Of a stretch of 7,051 nucleotides of DNA, positions 5,410 through 7,051 are shown in pieces. This stretch comes from a bacterium (GTDB lineage: Bacteria > Verrucomicrobiota > Kiritimatiellia > UBA8416 > CAMZLY01), in NCBI GenBank assembly GCA_030632465.1, contig DAOVUR010000099.1, positions 1 through 7,051 of the forward strand, written 5' to 3'. Every line of letters starts with the position of its first letter. The stretch's first letter is position 1. The position numbers and the translations under genes are program-made. The notes beneath the pieces are model-generated. The model ran no database searches and was not told the DNA's origin. It saw only the letters and a program-made list of their open reading frames with translations.

Positions 5410-5467
5410 GATATAAAGCTCACTATTTGCTTTCATTCCCACCTGCAATCAACTATATATACCCACC

Positions 5468-5668
5468 ATGAATTTTGTACTAAACGGAAACACACATAAT
5501 CATAATGGCGACGGTTCCTTAGCGGCACTTCTAGTAGAGATAGAAGCCGACAAAGAACAAGTTGCCGTCATGATTAATAACAGTATCATCAAAAAAGAGA
5601 CCATCAATAAGAGATCACTACAAGATGGTGACCAGATTGAGATCATAACTTACGCCGCAGGAGGCTGA
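5468..5668 (+). CDS. thiS: Sulfur carrier protein ThiS
   Basis: ThiS is the small ubiquitin-fold protein that carries sulfur as a C-terminal thiocarboxylate to ThiG during synthesis of the thiamin thiazole. The 66-residue length is standard. The protein opens M-N-F-V-L-N-G and ends D-G-D-Q-I-E-I-I-T-Y-A-A-G-G, with the obligatory free Gly-Gly tail. The adenylating partner ThiF is not in the window. The start is oddly served: the 20 bases before the ATG are a pyrimidine/A mix with no Shine-Dalgarno. No other in-frame start lies just upstream, so the leader may be short or initiation unusual. It heads a thiS-thiG-thiH unit. Confidence 0.93.
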   Translation: MNFVLNGNTHNHNGDGSLAALLVEIEADKEQVAVMINNSIIKKETINKRSLQDGDQIEIITYAAGG

Positions 5669-5702
5669 TAAAACAAGGCTCGCAACCAGAGTAATTATAA
5701 CA

Positions 5703-6503
5703 ATGATAACAGATACAGACAGAATAGAGCCATTACGCCTAGGAAACCTCGAATTCGAATCTAGACTACTACTTGGCACCGGTAAATTTTCCAACATAGA
5801 TATGATGATTGAGGCAATCAAAGCATCAGGCACTCAGATAGTAACCATAGCTTTACGTCGCTTTAATAGTGCCGAAAGCCAAGATGATCTCTACGGCCCA
5901 CTTTCAGCCCTAAAAACAGTATCCATCATGCCCAACACATCAGGCGCACGCAATGCTGAAGAAGCGGTAAAAGCCGCTCAACTAGGTCGCGAGTTAACCG
6001 GTAGCTCCTTAGTCAAACTGGAAATACACCCCAACCCAGATCATCTTCTACCAGACCCTATCGAAACATACAAGGCCGCCTGCGAACTAGCTAAAGACGA
6101 CTTCATTGTTCTTCCATATATGCCTGCCGATCCTGTACTTGCCAAGCGACTAGAAGATGCAGGATGCGCCGCAGTTATGCCACTAGGCTCAGCCATTGGT
6201 AGCGGACGCGGCCTACAGACAAGTGATATGATCAAGCTAATCATACGCGACAGTAACATTCCCGTAATTGTCGATGCTGGTCTACGCGCACCATCAGAAG
6301 CCGCCGCCTGTCTCGAAATGGGTAGCTCTGCCGTTCTGGTAAATAGTGCTATAGCCGTAGCAAGCAACCCACCAGCCATGGCACGTGCATTTGCTGAAGC
6401 AGTTAAAGCAGGTAGCATCGCTCGCTCTGCAGGGCTAATGAAAACAAGTAATGCCGCCATCGCAACAAGTCCACTAACCAGCTTTCTAACGGAAGATAAA
6501 TAA
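5703..6503 (+). CDS. thiG: Thiazole synthase ThiG
   Basis: ThiG is a TIM-barrel enzyme that condenses 1-deoxy-D-xylulose 5-phosphate, dehydroglycine and the sulfur of ThiS thiocarboxylate into the thiazole phosphate of thiamin. The protein has 266 residues, near the family's 250-270. Family blocks are S-R-L-L-L-G-T-G-K-F (20-29), P-N-T-S-G-A-R-N-A-E-E-A-V (77-89), the Schiff-base Lys105 in L-V-K-L-E-I, L-L-P-D-P-I-E-T (115-122), P-L-G-S-A-I-G-S-G-R-G (150-160), and V-D-A-G-L-R-A-P-S-E-A-A (180-191). The substrate-binding loops are intact. It starts 34 bp after thiS with only a weak AGAG upstream. The GGAGG made by the thiS Gly-Gly codons is too far away to serve it. It is followed in the same frame by thiH after TAA and one codon. 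Confidence 0.96.
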   Translation: MITDTDRIEPLRLGNLEFESRLLLGTGKFSNIDMMIEAIKASGTQIVTIALRRFNSAESQDDLYGPLSALKTVSIMPNTSGARNAEEAVKAAQLGRELTGSSLVKLEIHPNPDHLLPDPIETYKAACELAKDDFIVLPYMPADPVLAKRLEDAGCAAVMPLGSAIGSGRGLQTSDMIKLIIRDSNIPVIVDAGLRAPSEAAACLEMGSSAVLVNSAIAVASNPPAMARAFAEAVKAGSIARSAGLMKTSNAAIATSPLTSFLTEDK

Positions 6504-6506
6504 ACC

Positions 6507-7051
6507 TTGAACCAAGACATAGCCACACTACCAGCATGGATGGATAACAAACCATTCCAAAAAATATCAGAAGAAGCTACAAGAGCGGCTGTGCAACAAG
6601 CACTCAACACAGAAAACCCAGGGATCAATGAGTTTGCTATATTAATATCCGATGCAGCTGATGAATTCCTTGAGCCAATGGCACAACGTGCACAAGCCAT
6701 AACACGTAGTCATTTCGGCAATACCATATCGCTCTACACCCCACTCTACCTTTCCAACTACTGCAATGGTGGATGTGCCTATTGCGGATTTGCAGCTGAT
6801 CGAGAACTAGAACGAAGCCGGCTAGAAGAAGAAGAGCTACTTACCGAAGCAGCAGCATTAAAAGAAAAGGGGCTAGAAGATATACTCCTTCTTACTGGCG
6901 AAAAAGCCAAAGAAGCAGATTTTGAATATCTAGAAAAATGCACAAGTCTGACAGCGCGCTACTTTCACAATATCACTATCGAAGCATTCGGCATGACAAC
7001 AGAGGAATACAGCCGCCTTGCTAAAGCTGGCTGCACAGGCATCACACTCTA
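6507..7051 (+). CDS. thiH: 2-iminoacetate synthase (tyrosine lyase) ThiH, 3' truncated
   Basis: ThiH is a radical-SAM enzyme that splits tyrosine into p-cresol and dehydroglycine, the glycine-like input for ThiG. It replaces the oxygen-using ThiO. The first 181 residues are present, about half of the usual 370-380, and the frame is open to the last base. The [4Fe-4S] motif is C-N-G-G-C-A-Y-C (Cys86, Cys90, Cys93; C-X3-C-X2-C). It is preceded by the family's P-L-Y-L-S-N-Y and followed by G-F. The later L-L-L-T-G-E (127-132) is the usual GE motif that contacts the SAM amino group. The start is taken as TTG at 6507 because GGAAG in the thiG tail lies 11 nt upstream and homologues begin with a similar L-P-A-W segment. 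The first ATG, at 6540, has no ribosome binding site and would cut that segment. Confidence 0.94.
   Translation, partial: MNQDIATLPAWMDNKPFQKISEEATRAAVQQALNTENPGINEFAILISDAADEFLEPMAQRAQAITRSHFGNTISLYTPLYLSNYCNGGCAYCGFAADRELERSRLEEEELLTEAAALKEKGLEDILLLTGEKAKEADFEYLEKCTSLTARYFHNITIEAFGMTTEEYSRLAKAGCTGITL

Noticed and set aside
5200..5467. TPP riboswitch before the thiamin operon
   Set aside because: I looked for the CTGAGA and ACC landmarks and the GAACCTGATC-type segment and found none. The spacer is explained mainly by the dispersed repeat.
6041..6700. A 219-codon open frame on the minus strand across thiG and thiH
   Set aside because: It lies antisense to two well-recognised genes and its translation is low-complexity Ala/Ser-rich without family features. 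It is a composition shadow of thiG.

Overview
The window looks like ordinary chromosomal DNA of a free-living bacterium with moderate G+C and slightly A+T-rich spacers. All recognisable genes lie on the plus strand. Oxygen-independent ThiH is used for thiazole synthesis, the regulator is a cysteine-containing Rrf2 protein, and methionine is made by direct sulfhydrylation. Together these suggest an anaerobe or facultative anaerobe, probably Gram-negative. The HisF and ThiG protein flavour recalls deltaproteobacterial or PVC-type (Lentisphaerota/Kiritimatiellota) homologues, but this is from memory and is not a firm placement.

Layout: (1) 1-416, the 3' part of mutM (DNA glycosylase), opening on a perfect 40-bp palindrome. 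(2) 417-815, a 399-bp spacer packed with four separate hairpins, one of them copy 1 of a dispersed 89-bp palindromic repeat. (3) 816-2231, hisH-hisF, the two subunits of imidazole glycerol phosphate synthase. (4) 2354-3244, hslO, the redox-switched chaperone Hsp33, with intact zinc cysteines and a stem-loop just before its ribosome binding site. (5) 3344-3784, an Rrf2-family regulator with three cysteines, preceded by a dyad that overlaps a possible promoter. (6) 3904-5199, metY (O-acetylhomoserine sulfhydrylase). (7) 5200-5467, a spacer holding copy 2 of the repeat. (8) 5468-7051, thiS-thiG-thiH, with thiH running off the right edge.

How the genes work together: HisH and HisF form one enzyme that links histidine synthesis to purine synthesis. 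ThiS, ThiG and ThiH build the thiamin thiazole ring from sulfide carried on ThiS, deoxyxylulose phosphate and tyrosine-derived dehydroglycine. MetY fixes sulfide into homocysteine, and the adjacent Rrf2 protein is a plausible sulfur- or Fe-S-responsive regulator of it. Sulfur use (Rrf2, MetY, ThiSGH) is a loose theme of the right half.

No mobile element with a transposase, CRISPR array, tRNA, rRNA or defence system is visible. The least explained DNA is in the spacers: the dispersed hairpin repeat, a bipartite 93-nt hairpin after mutM, and the palindrome at the left edge.
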